From contig NZ_LFIJ01000002.1 of assembly GCF_001187555.1 (NCBI RefSeq), positions 869,920-933,919 of the forward strand: DNA of 64,000 nt. The letters are read 5' to 3'. The position numbers and the translations under genes were made by a program. The notes under the pieces are model-generated. The model worked only from the letters and a program-made list of their open reading frames with translations. It did no database searches and was not told the origin of the DNA. Shown piece by piece: positions 28,716 to 38,608 of the stretch (position 1 is its first letter; every line of letters starts with the position of its first letter). The stretch is from Gilvimarinus polysaccharolyticus (lineage in GTDB: Bacteria > Pseudomonadota > Gammaproteobacteria > Pseudomonadales > Cellvibrionaceae).

Positions 28716-29450
28716 TTATGGGGTGATTTTGAAAATTACATTGATACGCTTGTTCAAGGTGATGGTTTGAGGGGCAAATAAATCAAACGAGCGGCCCCGG
28801 TCTGCAGTCATCGATAAAGCTCCGTATTTCTCGGCACTAACCCCAAAGCGCGCCATAACGTTGTCAAAACCGGCATCTTCAGTGATGGCGTAAACCGATT
28901 TGATTTTGGTGTCGAGTGCGGCGGCTAAATTATTGGCTCGTCCACGGGCATCTGCACCCGCCTTGGCCACCAACGAGGTCATTACCTCTTCGCGGTTAGA
29001 GACGTCGAAGCTAGCGTTTAGACCGGTAGTGTTGTCCATTCGCATAAGTTGATTCATGATCTTTTCGTAAGTATCTAGGCCGTTAATGGTTAAGGTAAAA
29101 CGTTGCGTCACCTCGTAGCCGATGATCTCCATATTGCCATTCATGTTTTCGCGGTTGCGACGAACCTGCTTGTCGATGGCGTAAGATTCAATTTGTTCGT
29201 GGGTTAGATCATGCTCTTTTGCCAGCGTGACTACCTCGGCGCCGCGCTCGGCCACGGTATTCATAGCAAGTTCGGCGCTTTTGTTAAATTCCATAATCTG
29301 AAAGTTGACGGTTACAGTATCGGGTGCGACTTCGATCTCGGCTTCGCCCGTTACGGTAATAAATGGAAACTCGGGTATAGATTGTGCGGATGCCGTAAGG
29401 CTTAAAACCAGTAAAGCGGTGATGCTGAAGATGTGTTGTAGTCGTGTCAT
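28716..29450 (-). CDS. SIMPL (DUF541) domain periplasmic protein
   Basis: The 244-residue protein has a signal peptide (about 1-22) followed by a SIMPL/DUF541 domain across nearly its whole length: ITVTGEAEIEVAPDTVTVNFQI is the typical opening, and GYEVTQRFTLTINGLDTYEKIM and INVIFKITP are later strands. Members such as E. coli YggE are linked to oxidative stress tolerance and form periplasmic assemblies, but their biochemical role is unresolved. It lies 83 bp downstream of the EEP gene on the same strand. Confidence 0.88.
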   Translation of the reverse strand: MTRLQHIFSITALLVLSLTASAQSIPEFPFITVTGEAEIEVAPDTVTVNFQIMEFNKSAELAMNTVAERGAEVVTLAKEHDLTHEQIESYAIDKQVRRNRENMNGNMEIIGYEVTQRFTLTINGLDTYEKIMNQLMRMDNTTGLNASFDVSNREEVMTSLVAKAGADARGRANNLAAALDTKIKSVYAITEDAGFDNVMARFGVSAEKYGALSMTADRGRSFDLFAPQTITLNKRINVIFKITP

Positions 29451-29533
29451 AACAAGCTCCTGTTTATCGTGTGGTTTGGACGCCGTTGTTGCGGGCGAGT
29501 TCCTGAGGTATAGGGCGGCGTTAGTGAGGCTTT

Positions 29534-30616
29534 TTATTGCCCCGGTGTGGGGACATTTTGATGCGACACCTGTTGCTCCGATATTTTATCGCGGGCTAAT
29601 TCTAGTTCATTAGCATCGGCGGTAGGGCTGTTCTGCTCATGTTGTCGGCGCGGGGTATAGGCCAGCTCGGTGAACAGTGCAAAATGATCAGAACCAAAAG
29701 GTTTTAAACGCTGCATATTAATTAACGTGAAGTGGTCGGAATGAAACACATGATCCAGTGGCCAGCGCAGCAGCCGATACTTGGCGTGAAAGGTGTTAAA
29801 CATTCCGCGGCCAATGCGCGGGTCGAGTAAACGGCTGATGCGCCGAAACGCTTTAGTGGTGCGCGACCAAGCCACATCGTTTAAATCGCCGGTGACGATT
29901 ATCGGATCGCGGGCCCCCTCAAGACTGCGGGCGACCACCAGCAATTCGGCGTCGCGCTCCGATGACTCGCTGTTCTCTGTAGGGCTAGGAGGCGCGGGGT
30001 GTAAAAAATGGCAGCGAATGGTATCTCCCGAACGCAGCACCACTTGGGTATGCATTGAGGGTTTGTCATCTTCGACCAGAAACTCGATCTTGGCATCTTG
30101 CAGTGTTAGCTTTGAATACAGGTGCATCCCGTAAAGATTGTCTAAGGGGCATTTAAGTGAGTGCGGGTAATCGGCACTAAGAGAGTCGAGCTGATCTTGC
30201 CACCATTGATCGGACTCCAGTGTTACTAAAAGATCCGGCTTCAGGTGTCGAACTTGTTTCAGCAGGGCTTCGGCATTGCGATTGGGCGTGAGAACATTGG
30301 CTGTGACGATACTGATGGAGCGTTGCTGGTCTGGCTTGGTGCAGCTTTTCACCTCGCATTGATACAGTCGAGTGTAGGGCAGAATCCACCATAACTGGTA
30401 GCTAAGACAGGCCAGAGATACGACGAATAACATCAGTGCAACGGGGGTGTTAAAGTCCATAAACACGCAGAGGGCGAGTGTTAATAAAACCCACAGTACG
30501 GCAATCTGTAACCGTGGAAAATCGAGTACGCGCACCGGCCAAGCGGCGATACGTGCAAGTGGGACAAGTGTAAATAGTGTTAGCAGTGCGGTTAAAGAGA
30601 CAAAAAAAGTGATCAT
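29534..30616 (-). CDS. Membrane-anchored endonuclease/exonuclease/phosphatase family protein
   Basis: The 360-residue protein has two to three N-terminal TM helices (residues 1-75) and an EEP fold domain (about 100-330). Motifs are TANVLTPNRN, LVTLESDQWW (metal Glu), VTGDLNDVAWSRTTKAF (Asp-x-Asn) and the terminal SDHFALF with Asp-His. Proteins of this build (YafD-like) often hydrolyse phosphodiesters in lipids or nucleic acids at the membrane; the substrate here is unknown. The C-terminal 25 residues look disordered. Confidence 0.85.
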   Translation of the reverse strand: MITFFVSLTALLTLFTLVPLARIAAWPVRVLDFPRLQIAVLWVLLTLALCVFMDFNTPVALMLFVVSLACLSYQLWWILPYTRLYQCEVKSCTKPDQQRSISIVTANVLTPNRNAEALLKQVRHLKPDLLVTLESDQWWQDQLDSLSADYPHSLKCPLDNLYGMHLYSKLTLQDAKIEFLVEDDKPSMHTQVVLRSGDTIRCHFLHPAPPSPTENSESSERDAELLVVARSLEGARDPIIVTGDLNDVAWSRTTKAFRRISRLLDPRIGRGMFNTFHAKYRLLRWPLDHVFHSDHFTLINMQRLKPFGSDHFALFTELAYTPRRQHEQNSPTADANELELARDKISEQQVSHQNVPTPGQ

Positions 30617-30856
30617 GGTAGTTTCCTGTCGAGCCTAACGGCCGACTGTACCACAAGCCTAGATCTAAGCGTGTGTCGAAGTGTAGCTATAGAATCATTG
30701 TGATTGTTTTGGCGTCTTTGTATAACCGAAAGTAAAGATATTAAGGCTCGTTCAGTGTTGCTGCGCGCGGTTTATCTACGTTAGATGCCCCATTGCCCGT
30801 ATTGCCAATCCCACATACACTCGATCTATTTGAAATCAGTGATTGATGATGGGTGA

Positions 30857-33052
30857 ATGGCGATGAGTAAGGAGCGGGTCAATATCGTGGGCGGCGGCCC
30901 TAAAAAGGTGCTTTATACCTTAAGAACCATTAGTCGAATTGGTTTGTTGGATTCTGCTAAGGCCCTTAAAAGCCGCAATGCTTGTAAAGCCTGTGGCCTT
31001 GGTATGGGTGGCCAGCGCGGCGGTATGACCAACGAATTGGACGAGTTCCCCTCGGTTTGCAATAAAAGCATCCAGGCGCAATCGACTGATATTCAACCGC
31101 CAATTCCCAATGAATTATTTGATCACTCACTGACCGATTTTAACGAGCTGAACGATTACGAGCTAGAGCACTTGGGGCGGTTAGATACGCCGGTGTTTAA
31201 AGCGGCCGGTGAAGATCGCTACCGGCCGATATCGTGGGACGAGGCGATGACGTTGGCCGCCGATCGCTTTAAAGCAACGTCGCCTGAGCGCAGTTTCTTT
31301 TACTCCTCGGGGCGCTCCTCCAATGAGGCGGGCTTTGTCTTGCAGTTATTGGCGCGTTTGTACGGTACCAATAATGTGAATAACTGCTCTTATTATTGCC
31401 ATCAGGCTACCGGTGTTGGCTTGGGCAATGTGCTTGGCAGTGGCACTGCAACTATCACCCTAGAAGATCTTGGCGGCGCCGACTTAGTGTTTGTGATTGG
31501 TGCCAATCCCGCCTCTAACCATCCGCGCTTTGTGCACCAACTTAAAAACTGTCGCGATCGCGGCGGCCAGGTGATTGTGATTAACCCTGCAAAAGAGCCG
31601 GGCCTTGTGCGCTTTGCCGTCCCTAAAAGTCCTAAGTCGATGCTGTCTGGTGGCACTTGGATCGCATCGCGCTATTTGCAGCCCAAAATTGGCTCCGACT
31701 TAGCCTTACTAAAAGGCATTGCCAAAGCACTGCTAGAAAGCGGCGCCATTAACGCCGATTTTATTGCGGCCCACACCGAAAACTTTACTGCCTACAAACA
31801 AGATATTGAGCAGACCCCTTGGAGTGTCATTACCTCGGCTAGCGGTTTAACTCAAGCCGATATTGCCGCCGTCGCCGATGACTACCGCCGTGCCGAACAT
31901 GCGGTATTTGCCTGGGGCATGGGTATTACCCATCACTTAAACGGTGTGGATAATGTAGAGGCGATTGCCAATTTGGCGCTATTGCGTGGCATGTTAGGCA
32001 AGCCTTCGGCGGGTTTGTTGCCTCTGCGTGGGCACAGTAACGTACAAGGTATTGGCACCATCGGCGTAAAACCAATATTGGCCGCCGATGTGTTAGCTGC
32101 TATTGAACGCGAGTGGCAAGTAACGCTACCGGCCACTCGTGGTTTAGATACGTTGGCCTGTCTTGAGACCGCCGATGCCGGCGATATAGATTGTGCCTTG
32201 ATGTTGGGCGGCAATTTATACGGCGCTACACCTAACGCAGAATTTGCCCGTCGTGCGCTTGATGCCGTGGGTTTTAAAGTGTATCTCACTACCACGCTTA
32301 ATCGCGGACATGTGCGAGGCATGGAGCATAGTGAGGCGTTGATTTTACCGGTCGCGGCACGTGATGAAGAGCCAGAGCCCACTACCCAAGAGTCGATGTT
32401 TAATTATGTTCGACTCAGTGATGGCGGTATTAAGCGTCTGCGTAATGTGCGCTCGGAGGTGTCGATTCTGGCAGAGCTTGGCGAGCGCTTAATGCCCGAT
32501 AGCTCGGTAAACTTTAAAGCTTTTGGTAAGCACAGCCATGTTCGTGCGGCTATTGCGGCCACTGTGCCTGGCATGCAAGAGCTGGTTGATATCGATCAAA
32601 GCTTGCAAGAATTTACCATTAGCGGCCGGATTCTGCACACCCCAACGTTTAACACAGCTAGCGGCAAAGCGGGTTTTAAAACTCATCAATTACCTCATGT
32701 GGATATTACAGAGTATCCGTATCACTTGGCCAGTATTCGCAGTGAAGGGCAGTTTAACTCTATTATCTATGAGCAATCGGACAGTTATCGTGGCACCACA
32801 ACTCGTTGGTGTGTGCTAATAGGCAAAGAGGATTTAAAACGGCTTGAGCTTGCCCCCGGCGATTTAGTCTCGCTGGTGTCTGCCAGTGGGCGCATGGATT
32901 CATTAGTGGTTTACGAATTCGATTTACCCGCAGGCAGTTTATTAGCCTACTACCCCGAGGCGAATGTATTAATTGGCACTGAGCGCGATCCTCGCAGCCA
33001 AACGCCAGCGTTTAAGTCTGTACCGGTGCGTATTGAGCGGGTTAGTCAGTAA
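30857..33052 (+). CDS. FdhF/YdeP family molybdopterin oxidoreductase
   Basis: The 731-residue protein is a Mo-bisPGD enzyme of the YdeP/formate-dehydrogenase-alpha-like group (TIGR01701 type). CKACGLGMGGQRGGM near residue 50 is the group's N-terminal cysteine segment. RPISWDEAM, NNCSYYCHQATGVGL, VIGANPASNHPRF, LLPLRGHSNVQGIG and a C-terminal molydopterin-dinucleotide-binding domain (about 600-725; GQFNSIIYEQSDSYRG) follow. No twin-arginine signal is present, so it is cytoplasmic. Members are annotated as formate dehydrogenase-like but lack proven activity; E. coli YdeP has been linked to acid resistance. No FdhD or electron-transfer subunit is adjacent. Confidence 0.88.
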   Translation: MAMSKERVNIVGGGPKKVLYTLRTISRIGLLDSAKALKSRNACKACGLGMGGQRGGMTNELDEFPSVCNKSIQAQSTDIQPPIPNELFDHSLTDFNELNDYELEHLGRLDTPVFKAAGEDRYRPISWDEAMTLAADRFKATSPERSFFYSSGRSSNEAGFVLQLLARLYGTNNVNNCSYYCHQATGVGLGNVLGSGTATITLEDLGGADLVFVIGANPASNHPRFVHQLKNCRDRGGQVIVINPAKEPGLVRFAVPKSPKSMLSGGTWIASRYLQPKIGSDLALLKGIAKALLESGAINADFIAAHTENFTAYKQDIEQTPWSVITSASGLTQADIAAVADDYRRAEHAVFAWGMGITHHLNGVDNVEAIANLALLRGMLGKPSAGLLPLRGHSNVQGIGTIGVKPILAADVLAAIEREWQVTLPATRGLDTLACLETADAGDIDCALMLGGNLYGATPNAEFARRALDAVGFKVYLTTTLNRGHVRGMEHSEALILPVAARDEEPEPTTQESMFNYVRLSDGGIKRLRNVRSEVSILAELGERLMPDSSVNFKAFGKHSHVRAAIAATVPGMQELVDIDQSLQEFTISGRILHTPTFNTASGKAGFKTHQLPHVDITEYPYHLASIRSEGQFNSIIYEQSDSYRGTTTRWCVLIGKEDLKRLELAPGDLVSLVSASGRMDSLVVYEFDLPAGSLLAYYPEANVLIGTERDPRSQTPAFKSVPVRIERVSQ

Positions 33053-33127
33053 CAATAGGTTAGGGTGGCTGTGCGCTTAAAGGTTATAACAGTATCGTGG
33101 GTGAGATTTTAAACCTATTCATCGGCA

Positions 33128-33146
33128 AGGTATTTTTATAATACCT
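33128..33146. terminator. Weak stem-loop between convergent genes
   Basis: AGGTATT-TTTAT-AATACCT is a perfect seven-base stem between the convergent molybdopterin and flavoprotein genes. It has no T run; a terminator role is suggested only by position. Confidence 0.3.
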
Positions 33147-33154
33147 GCGTGATG

Positions 33155-34354
33155 TTATACCTCTTGAGCCGCGCAGTAGCCACTGGCCCACGCCCACTGA
33201 AAGTTAAAGCCTCCGAGCCAACCGGTAACGTCTAATACCTCGCCAATAAAATACAACCCCGGCGCTTTTTTTGCTTCAAAGGTTTTGGATGACACCTCGT
33301 CGGTACTAACACCACCACGGGTAACCTCGGCGGTACGGTAACCCTCAGTGCCGGCGGGAGTGCAGCGCCAAGCGTGTAAACAGTTACTGATACGCTCTAT
33401 ATCGGCATTGCTAAGTTGTGCAACATTGGCCTCTAGCAAGATGGATAGTTGTTGAAATTCAAACCATGCCTGAATAAAACGTTTCGGTAAGTACTGACCC
33501 AACAGTTTGGTTAAACCGGACTTTTCGCCGTTATCGCGCCATTGTCGCAACAAGTCGCTAAGAGATTGGCTGGGTAAAAGGTCGATGATAAGCTCGTCGC
33601 CGGGGTACCAATAGTTGGATATTTGTAATACTGCCGGGCCGCTGATGCCCTTGTGAGTAAACAGTAACGCCTCGGCAAAGCGCTGTTGCCGGCACTCGAT
33701 GCTAACCGGCAGCGCCACCCCGGCCAAAGCTTGCGCGAGCGTCAACAACTCACCTTTAAAGGTAAAGGGCACTAAGGCGGCTTCACGCGGTTTTATGCTT
33801 AAGCCAAACTGCTTGGCGATATCGTAACCCAGGCCGGTGGCTCCCATAGTGGGAATGGACAAGCCTCCAGTAGCGATTACCAATGACTGGCAACGCCAAG
33901 AGCCTAAGCTCGACTCTATTTGATAGCGGTATTCGTTAGCCGCTATTTTCTCGACCGCCTCGATATCGCACTGAGTGACAATATCAACGCCATATTGCTC
34001 GCACTCGGCCAGTAAAATATTAAGAATATCTTTAGCTTTGTTATCGCAAAACAACTGACCTAAGGTTTTTTCATGGTAGGCCAATTGGTATTTTTCAACT
34101 AGGGCAATAAAGTCCCACTGGTTAAAACGAGCCAGTGCTGATTTGCAAAAGTGCGAGTTGGCTGACAGGTAGTTGGCGGGCTCAATATAATAATTGGTAA
34201 AGTTACAGCGCCCACCGCCGGACATCAAAATCTTTTTGCCCACCTTGTTGGCATGATCAAGCAGCGCTACCCGTCGGCCACGGGCAGCGGCCGAGGCGGC
34301 ACACATTAAGCCCGCAGCTCCCGCACCGATAATCACAACATCATAGCTTTGCAT
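33155..34354 (-). CDS. BaiN/HI0933 family NAD(P)/FAD-dependent oxidoreductase
   Basis: This 399-residue flavoprotein opens with DVVIIGAGAAGLMCAASAAARG (FAD-binding) and has the family hallmark KVGKKILMSGGGRCNFTN. The C-terminal GGVSTDEVSSKTFEAKKAPGLYFIGEVLDVTGWLGGFNFQWAWASG closes the FAD site. HI0933-like proteins are widespread; relatives include bile-acid reductases in gut bacteria, but the function in proteobacteria is not defined. Length and motifs are complete. Confidence 0.92.
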   Translation of the reverse strand: MQSYDVVIIGAGAAGLMCAASAAARGRRVALLDHANKVGKKILMSGGGRCNFTNYYIEPANYLSANSHFCKSALARFNQWDFIALVEKYQLAYHEKTLGQLFCDNKAKDILNILLAECEQYGVDIVTQCDIEAVEKIAANEYRYQIESSLGSWRCQSLVIATGGLSIPTMGATGLGYDIAKQFGLSIKPREAALVPFTFKGELLTLAQALAGVALPVSIECRQQRFAEALLFTHKGISGPAVLQISNYWYPGDELIIDLLPSQSLSDLLRQWRDNGEKSGLTKLLGQYLPKRFIQAWFEFQQLSILLEANVAQLSNADIERISNCLHAWRCTPAGTEGYRTAEVTRGGVSTDEVSSKTFEAKKAPGLYFIGEVLDVTGWLGGFNFQWAWASGYCAAQEV

Positions 34355-34449
34355 AAGGTCTATCGCTTAAAAAAGGCCATAATACGTGATCGAATACGGG
34401 ATGTCTTGGTGGAGTTTTTACCAAGCTCGCCCAGGCTATGGCTGCAAAA

Positions 34450-37400
34450 TTACAGCTCGCGCAATTTAATATCTCTAAACCAAACCTTATCGCCGTGATC
34501 TTGCAGCACAATATGCCCGCCGGGAGTTTTGCCAAACTCGGGCCACTCGCCAAACTTACTGGCCGCTATCAAGGCTTGCCACTGGCTGTTAAACATCTGC
34601 GTCTTGACCACTAGGTAGCCATTTAACCAGTGTTCGAGTTGGCCGTTGTTAATCACTAAGCGGGTACGGTTCCACTCGCCGGCAGGGTTAACGCTGACAA
34701 ATCGACTTTTGATCAAGTCGTATAAATCGCCCGAGCGGTGCTTAACGATTTGACCATCCGGGTGACCGGTATTGTCCAGCAATTGATATTCGGGGCCACT
34801 TAAAAATGGGTATTCAAGTTCAGGGCGCTCTTTAACATTATAAATAATGCCGCTGTTGCCATTTTTAGCCACCTTCCACTGCAGCGATAGCTCAAAATTC
34901 TCGACCGGATTGGTGGTTAATACCAAGTCGCCGCCATCGGGTGTGGTCCAGCCGTCTTCGTCAGTATTACGGCCTGCTAGGTGTAGGGCGTTATCGTCAA
35001 TAGTCCAGCGTTTGCCCAAAGACTCTCTGTTGTAATTGCGTAAATTGCTCAATGTTTTACCGTCAAACAATAATCGCCAACCGGCAGCTTTTTCAGCTGT
35101 TGTTAGACTGTTGTGGGCAACTTGGTAGTGCTGGTTAATGGTTACGGGTTTGTCTGCGGGAATGGCATTTAACGTGTACCACGCTTCCGTGGTCCATAAC
35201 TCACGGTTTTGTGCGCTTACAAAAGGACGCTTAATACGAAAGTACACTAGGTGATTTTCTTTTAAGCCGTCGAGCTTAAATTGCGCGCGGGTGCGATCAT
35301 CCGACAGTGAAAATGCCGCAACATTGAGTGGGCCTTTGTCGATTTTAGGGCCGCCGTATTCAGCCGTTGGCTGGTAGCGCCACTGAATTATCTCAAAATC
35401 ATCGGCGCTGATATTGGCGCTCTCGGCGACCGGCTCGGTAAAGGTGATCTCAAAGCCGTCGCTGCGGGCACTGACGCTGAGCATTTCAAACGTCGACGCG
35501 CCGTTGTAAGTGAGCCGCTGTAAACCGTACCAACCTTTACCGGCGTGGCTCCAGTTGCCCGGGTTGCCGACGCCGCCGACAATCAACGAGCCATCGGGCG
35601 CCCAACCCAAGCGATTAATGCCGGCTTCTAAGCCTTGAGTAAAACGGAACACGGCGCCTTGTAGTCGGCCGTTCACCCGCTCGGCAAACACGCGCTTAAT
35701 ACCGCCGTGAGTTACCTCGCCGTGAATCATTTGATTTTGATAGGGGCCAAGATTCAGTGGTGCCGGCTCGCTGGGAGAGTTGCCGATTTCATCCTGCGGT
35801 AGCCACACTACCGGTAGCATTTCTGGTAAGTTGGCGGTGCCGGCAAAATCCACCGAGCGCGAGCCGTACCAAGCCCCCTCGGTTAGCTCGACAACTTTAC
35901 TGGCAGGTAGCCAGTCACCTTGGTTGTCGGCGATAAACATTTTTTGATCCACACCAAAACCAATGCCGTTGGGGGTGCGCAAACCATTGGCGATAAATTC
36001 TACGGTCCCGTCGGTTTTGCTGATCTTCATCGCGCTACCACGGTTGGCCGCTTGTGGATCGGCGCTGGCACCGCCGGGCAAAATGGCCGTGGCAAGAGTG
36101 GCGTAAAAATAACCGTCTAGGTACTCCAAGCCAAAACCAAACTCGTGAAAGTTTCCGGTAACGCCCCAATCATTGGCGACTTTTTGGTATTCATCGATAA
36201 TGTCATCGCCGTTGAGATCCAACAAGCGCGTTAACTCTTGTTTTTGCATCACGTAAATATCGCCATCGACAACCTTTACGCCAAGAGGTTCGGCTAAACC
36301 ACGGGCAATACGTTTGACGATTATCTGCTCTGGTGGTGCGTCAAAGTTAGACACTAAATACACCGAGCCCTCTGGGTCCCAGGTAGATACCACCATGCGA
36401 CCATCGTCTAAAAAGTCGATGCCACCGACCATCGGCTCAAACTCTTTAGGCCGCGCCTGATGCAGATCAAACGACGGATGCACACCGGCCACTTCGTGCC
36501 GATCACCGGGAATGGTTTTAATAATGTCCGGATCGGTAATCACCGCTTTGACTGGGCGAGCGTCATCCACGGTGGCCAATAACATAGATTCTGGCACTAG
36601 CTCAAACTCGCCGTTGGCTGGATTCTTCCATTGCAGCGAGAGCGCTGCACCGCCGGTGCCCTGAAAGAAGATAATCTCCAGCGGGTGAATGCCCGGCGCT
36701 AGCGAAATCTCGGTGTCCATCGGGTCGGGACCGTGAAAGCCCCAGTGATCAATCACCAACTCGTCATTTAAAAATAAATACGAGCCGTCATCGCTGACCA
36801 AACGCAAGGTGGTATTCAGAGGCTCGGTAAGGTTTAAGTTGGTTTTTACCTGATACGCAAAACGCTCTTTGATGGGCTCAAAAGCATCGACATCGGGTAA
36901 GTGCAATTGCGCTGTAAGAGCGGCCAGTGCCGGTGGCGTGCTCCGCAGAATGTCGACGTTGGGTTGATCGCCACTAAAGTAGTGCAGGTACACCATCGCC
37001 CCTGGGGTGTTTTCGCTCAGCGTTGGCGTCTCGGGTTTTAAGTTTATCGCGATGGCCGGCTGGCTCATTGGGCCGGTATTGCTATTGCCCGTGTCGGCCT
37101 CGGGTTTAAGCGCGAGAATATACTCAACCATCTGCGCGGCATCTTGCTCGCTCAAACTGGCATGAGGCGTCATGGGCACTTGGCCCCAATTGCCGGCACC
37201 GCCAATAATAATTTTATCGCTCAGTGTGGCAACGGCATTATCCTCATTGGCGTAGCGCGTCGCGATGCTGAGGTATGACGGCCCAACGGTTTTCACCTCG
37301 GCGTTATGGCACGCGGCGCAGTCACTGTTCTTAATCAGAGTGAGCCCTGGGTGCTCGGCACTTTCATCGGCAGGCTCAGGCTCTGCGGCGGCTGGCGGCA

Positions 37401-38025
37401 ATGGCGGGTAGGAGAGCGTCAGAACTGTGGTGCCGTTGCTCAAACGTAACGTGTCGCCCTCAATAGTGCCGTCGCCTTTAACGTCATAGCTTTTCGGTAA
37501 AGTTAAACCGGCCAACGTGGCTTGTTGTTTACCGGTAAGGCCGCTGACCTCGAAGGTGCGGGTGAGTATTATCCCGTCGGCCGACAGCGCGTGACTGGGG
37601 GTTTCGATAATAGATACATCACCATGGCCAAACTCTAATTGGGCGCTGTCGCCATTGAGTCGATAACCTTGATAGTCGATACCGTCAGCCCAGTGGCTGG
37701 CGCCGTTTAATAAATAATTGCGAGCGGGGGTCGTCGGTTGTGGCCCGTGCTTTTGGTCATACACCGCCCCCGAGAACTCCACGCTGCCATCCCACACTTT
37801 ATACAACTCACCGCCGTCGGTGTCGTAAGCGACGCTTAAGCTATCGTCTAGCCGCACCGTAAGTACGCGGGGCTTGCCGTCGAGTACCGAGCGAAATGCT
37901 GGCATTGGGCCGGTTAATTCAGTACTGGCGGTGGTATGTGGCGCTGTGTCAGGGGTGCAGGCGTTTAACGTGATCCCGCTACAGACTAAGGTCAGTAAGG
38001 TTAAACGCGTAGATAAGGTCAGCAT
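34450..38025 (-). CDS. Multimodular lipoprotein: cytochrome c, PA14, beta-propeller and DUF1080 domains
   Basis: The 1191-residue protein has a lipobox ending at Cys23 (LNAC). Then come a beta-rich N-domain (40-205), a class I cytochrome c domain (225-308; CAACH at 236-240 with VPMTPH as likely Met ligand), a PA14-like carbohydrate-binding domain (345-485; SDDGSYLFLND and GGAALSLQWK), a glucose/sorbosone-dehydrogenase-like propeller (about 510-880) and a C-terminal DUF1080 domain (about 1000-1191; GWRLLFDGKTL, NSGIIYNV, HIVLQDHG). DUF1080 includes 3-keto-glycoside hydrolases. The combination suggests cell-surface sugar oxidation that passes electrons to its own haem, an inference. Similar mosaics are commoner in Planctomycetes and Bacteroidetes. 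Confidence 0.85.
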   Translation of the reverse strand: MLTLSTRLTLLTLVCSGITLNACTPDTAPHTTASTELTGPMPAFRSVLDGKPRVLTVRLDDSLSVAYDTDGGELYKVWDGSVEFSGAVYDQKHGPQPTTPARNYLLNGASHWADGIDYQGYRLNGDSAQLEFGHGDVSIIETPSHALSADGIILTRTFEVSGLTGKQQATLAGLTLPKSYDVKGDGTIEGDTLRLSNGTTVLTLSYPPLPPAAAEPEPADESAEHPGLTLIKNSDCAACHNAEVKTVGPSYLSIATRYANEDNAVATLSDKIIIGGAGNWGQVPMTPHASLSEQDAAQMVEYILALKPEADTGNSNTGPMSQPAIAINLKPETPTLSENTPGAMVYLHYFSGDQPNVDILRSTPPALAALTAQLHLPDVDAFEPIKERFAYQVKTNLNLTEPLNTTLRLVSDDGSYLFLNDELVIDHWGFHGPDPMDTEISLAPGIHPLEIIFFQGTGGAALSLQWKNPANGEFELVPESMLLATVDDARPVKAVITDPDIIKTIPGDRHEVAGVHPSFDLHQARPKEFEPMVGGIDFLDDGRMVVSTWDPEGSVYLVSNFDAPPEQIIVKRIARGLAEPLGVKVVDGDIYVMQKQELTRLLDLNGDDIIDEYQKVANDWGVTGNFHEFGFGLEYLDGYFYATLATAILPGGASADPQAANRGSAMKISKTDGTVEFIANGLRTPNGIGFGVDQKMFIADNQGDWLPASKVVELTEGAWYGSRSVDFAGTANLPEMLPVVWLPQDEIGNSPSEPAPLNLGPYQNQMIHGEVTHGGIKRVFAERVNGRLQGAVFRFTQGLEAGINRLGWAPDGSLIVGGVGNPGNWSHAGKGWYGLQRLTYNGASTFEMLSVSARSDGFEITFTEPVAESANISADDFEIIQWRYQPTAEYGGPKIDKGPLNVAAFSLSDDRTRAQFKLDGLKENHLVYFRIKRPFVSAQNRELWTTEAWYTLNAIPADKPVTINQHYQVAHNSLTTAEKAAGWRLLFDGKTLSNLRNYNRESLGKRWTIDDNALHLAGRNTDEDGWTTPDGGDLVLTTNPVENFELSLQWKVAKNGNSGIIYNVKERPELEYPFLSGPEYQLLDNTGHPDGQIVKHRSGDLYDLIKSRFVSVNPAGEWNRTRLVINNGQLEHWLNGYLVVKTQMFNSQWQALIAASKFGEWPEFGKTPGGHIVLQDHGDKVWFRDIKLREL

Positions 38026-38152
38026 AACGTTCTCCGAAGCTCACTCGTTATTATCGATTTTTGATTAAGGTGCAGAGTGTGCCATGACGCTGGAGATCAA
38101 AGTGGCTGAATACGTTTTCATAAGCTTATTTAAGATGTCTATTAACATATCA

Positions 38153-38578
38153 TTACAAACGGCGCAGTAATTCGGTACCTATTAATCCGAGCAGACCGAT
38201 TTGTGCAAACAGCGCCACACCATAAAAATAACTGCGCGGGCTGGGGTTTTTCTCGGTCGCGATGGCATAGTAAAGCGCCATATGAATGATACGCGCTAAG
38301 GCGTAGACCATAATAAAAATACCAAGCCAGCGTGGGTTAGCGCCGACAAACACCGCTAAGAAGGCGCTGCCAATAAACAGCGGAAAATTTTCTAGCGAGT
38401 TCATAAAGGTGCGGTTGGCGCGAAATACAAAAGAATCGTGGGATAGGTGTTCGTCCATTTTGCCCGGTACGGAACCTGACTGTTTTGCTTTACTCATGGC
38501 GGCGACAGTCGCCTGTACCAGCAAGGTTATTAGAGCGACATAAATCCAACTATAAGCAAATGTGTAATCGAGAGGCAT
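38153..38578 (-). CDS. MAPEG family membrane protein
   Basis: This 141-residue protein has four TM helices and the MAPEG segment RANRTFMNSLENFPLF (about 53-68), where the family's glutathione-binding Arg and Glu/Asn lie. MAPEG members include microsomal glutathione transferases; bacterial ones are mostly uncharacterised. It starts 30 bp after the end of the upstream DUF938 gene on the same strand, so both may be in one transcript. Confidence 0.85.
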   Translation of the reverse strand: MPLDYTFAYSWIYVALITLLVQATVAAMSKAKQSGSVPGKMDEHLSHDSFVFRANRTFMNSLENFPLFIGSAFLAVFVGANPRWLGIFIMVYALARIIHMALYYAIATEKNPSPRSYFYGVALFAQIGLLGLIGTELLRRL

Positions 38579-38608
38579 AAAGTGTTCCTTTTGCGTTTTT
38601 TGAATAGA

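Noticed and set aside
30857-33052. Respiratory formate dehydrogenase
   Set aside because: The sequence belongs to the YdeP-like group, with no adjacent iron-sulfur or cytochrome subunit and no export signal.
34450-38025. PQQ quinoprotein alcohol dehydrogenase
   Set aside because: The propeller lacks the tryptophan-docking repeats of that family and fits the soluble sugar-dehydrogenase-like type better.
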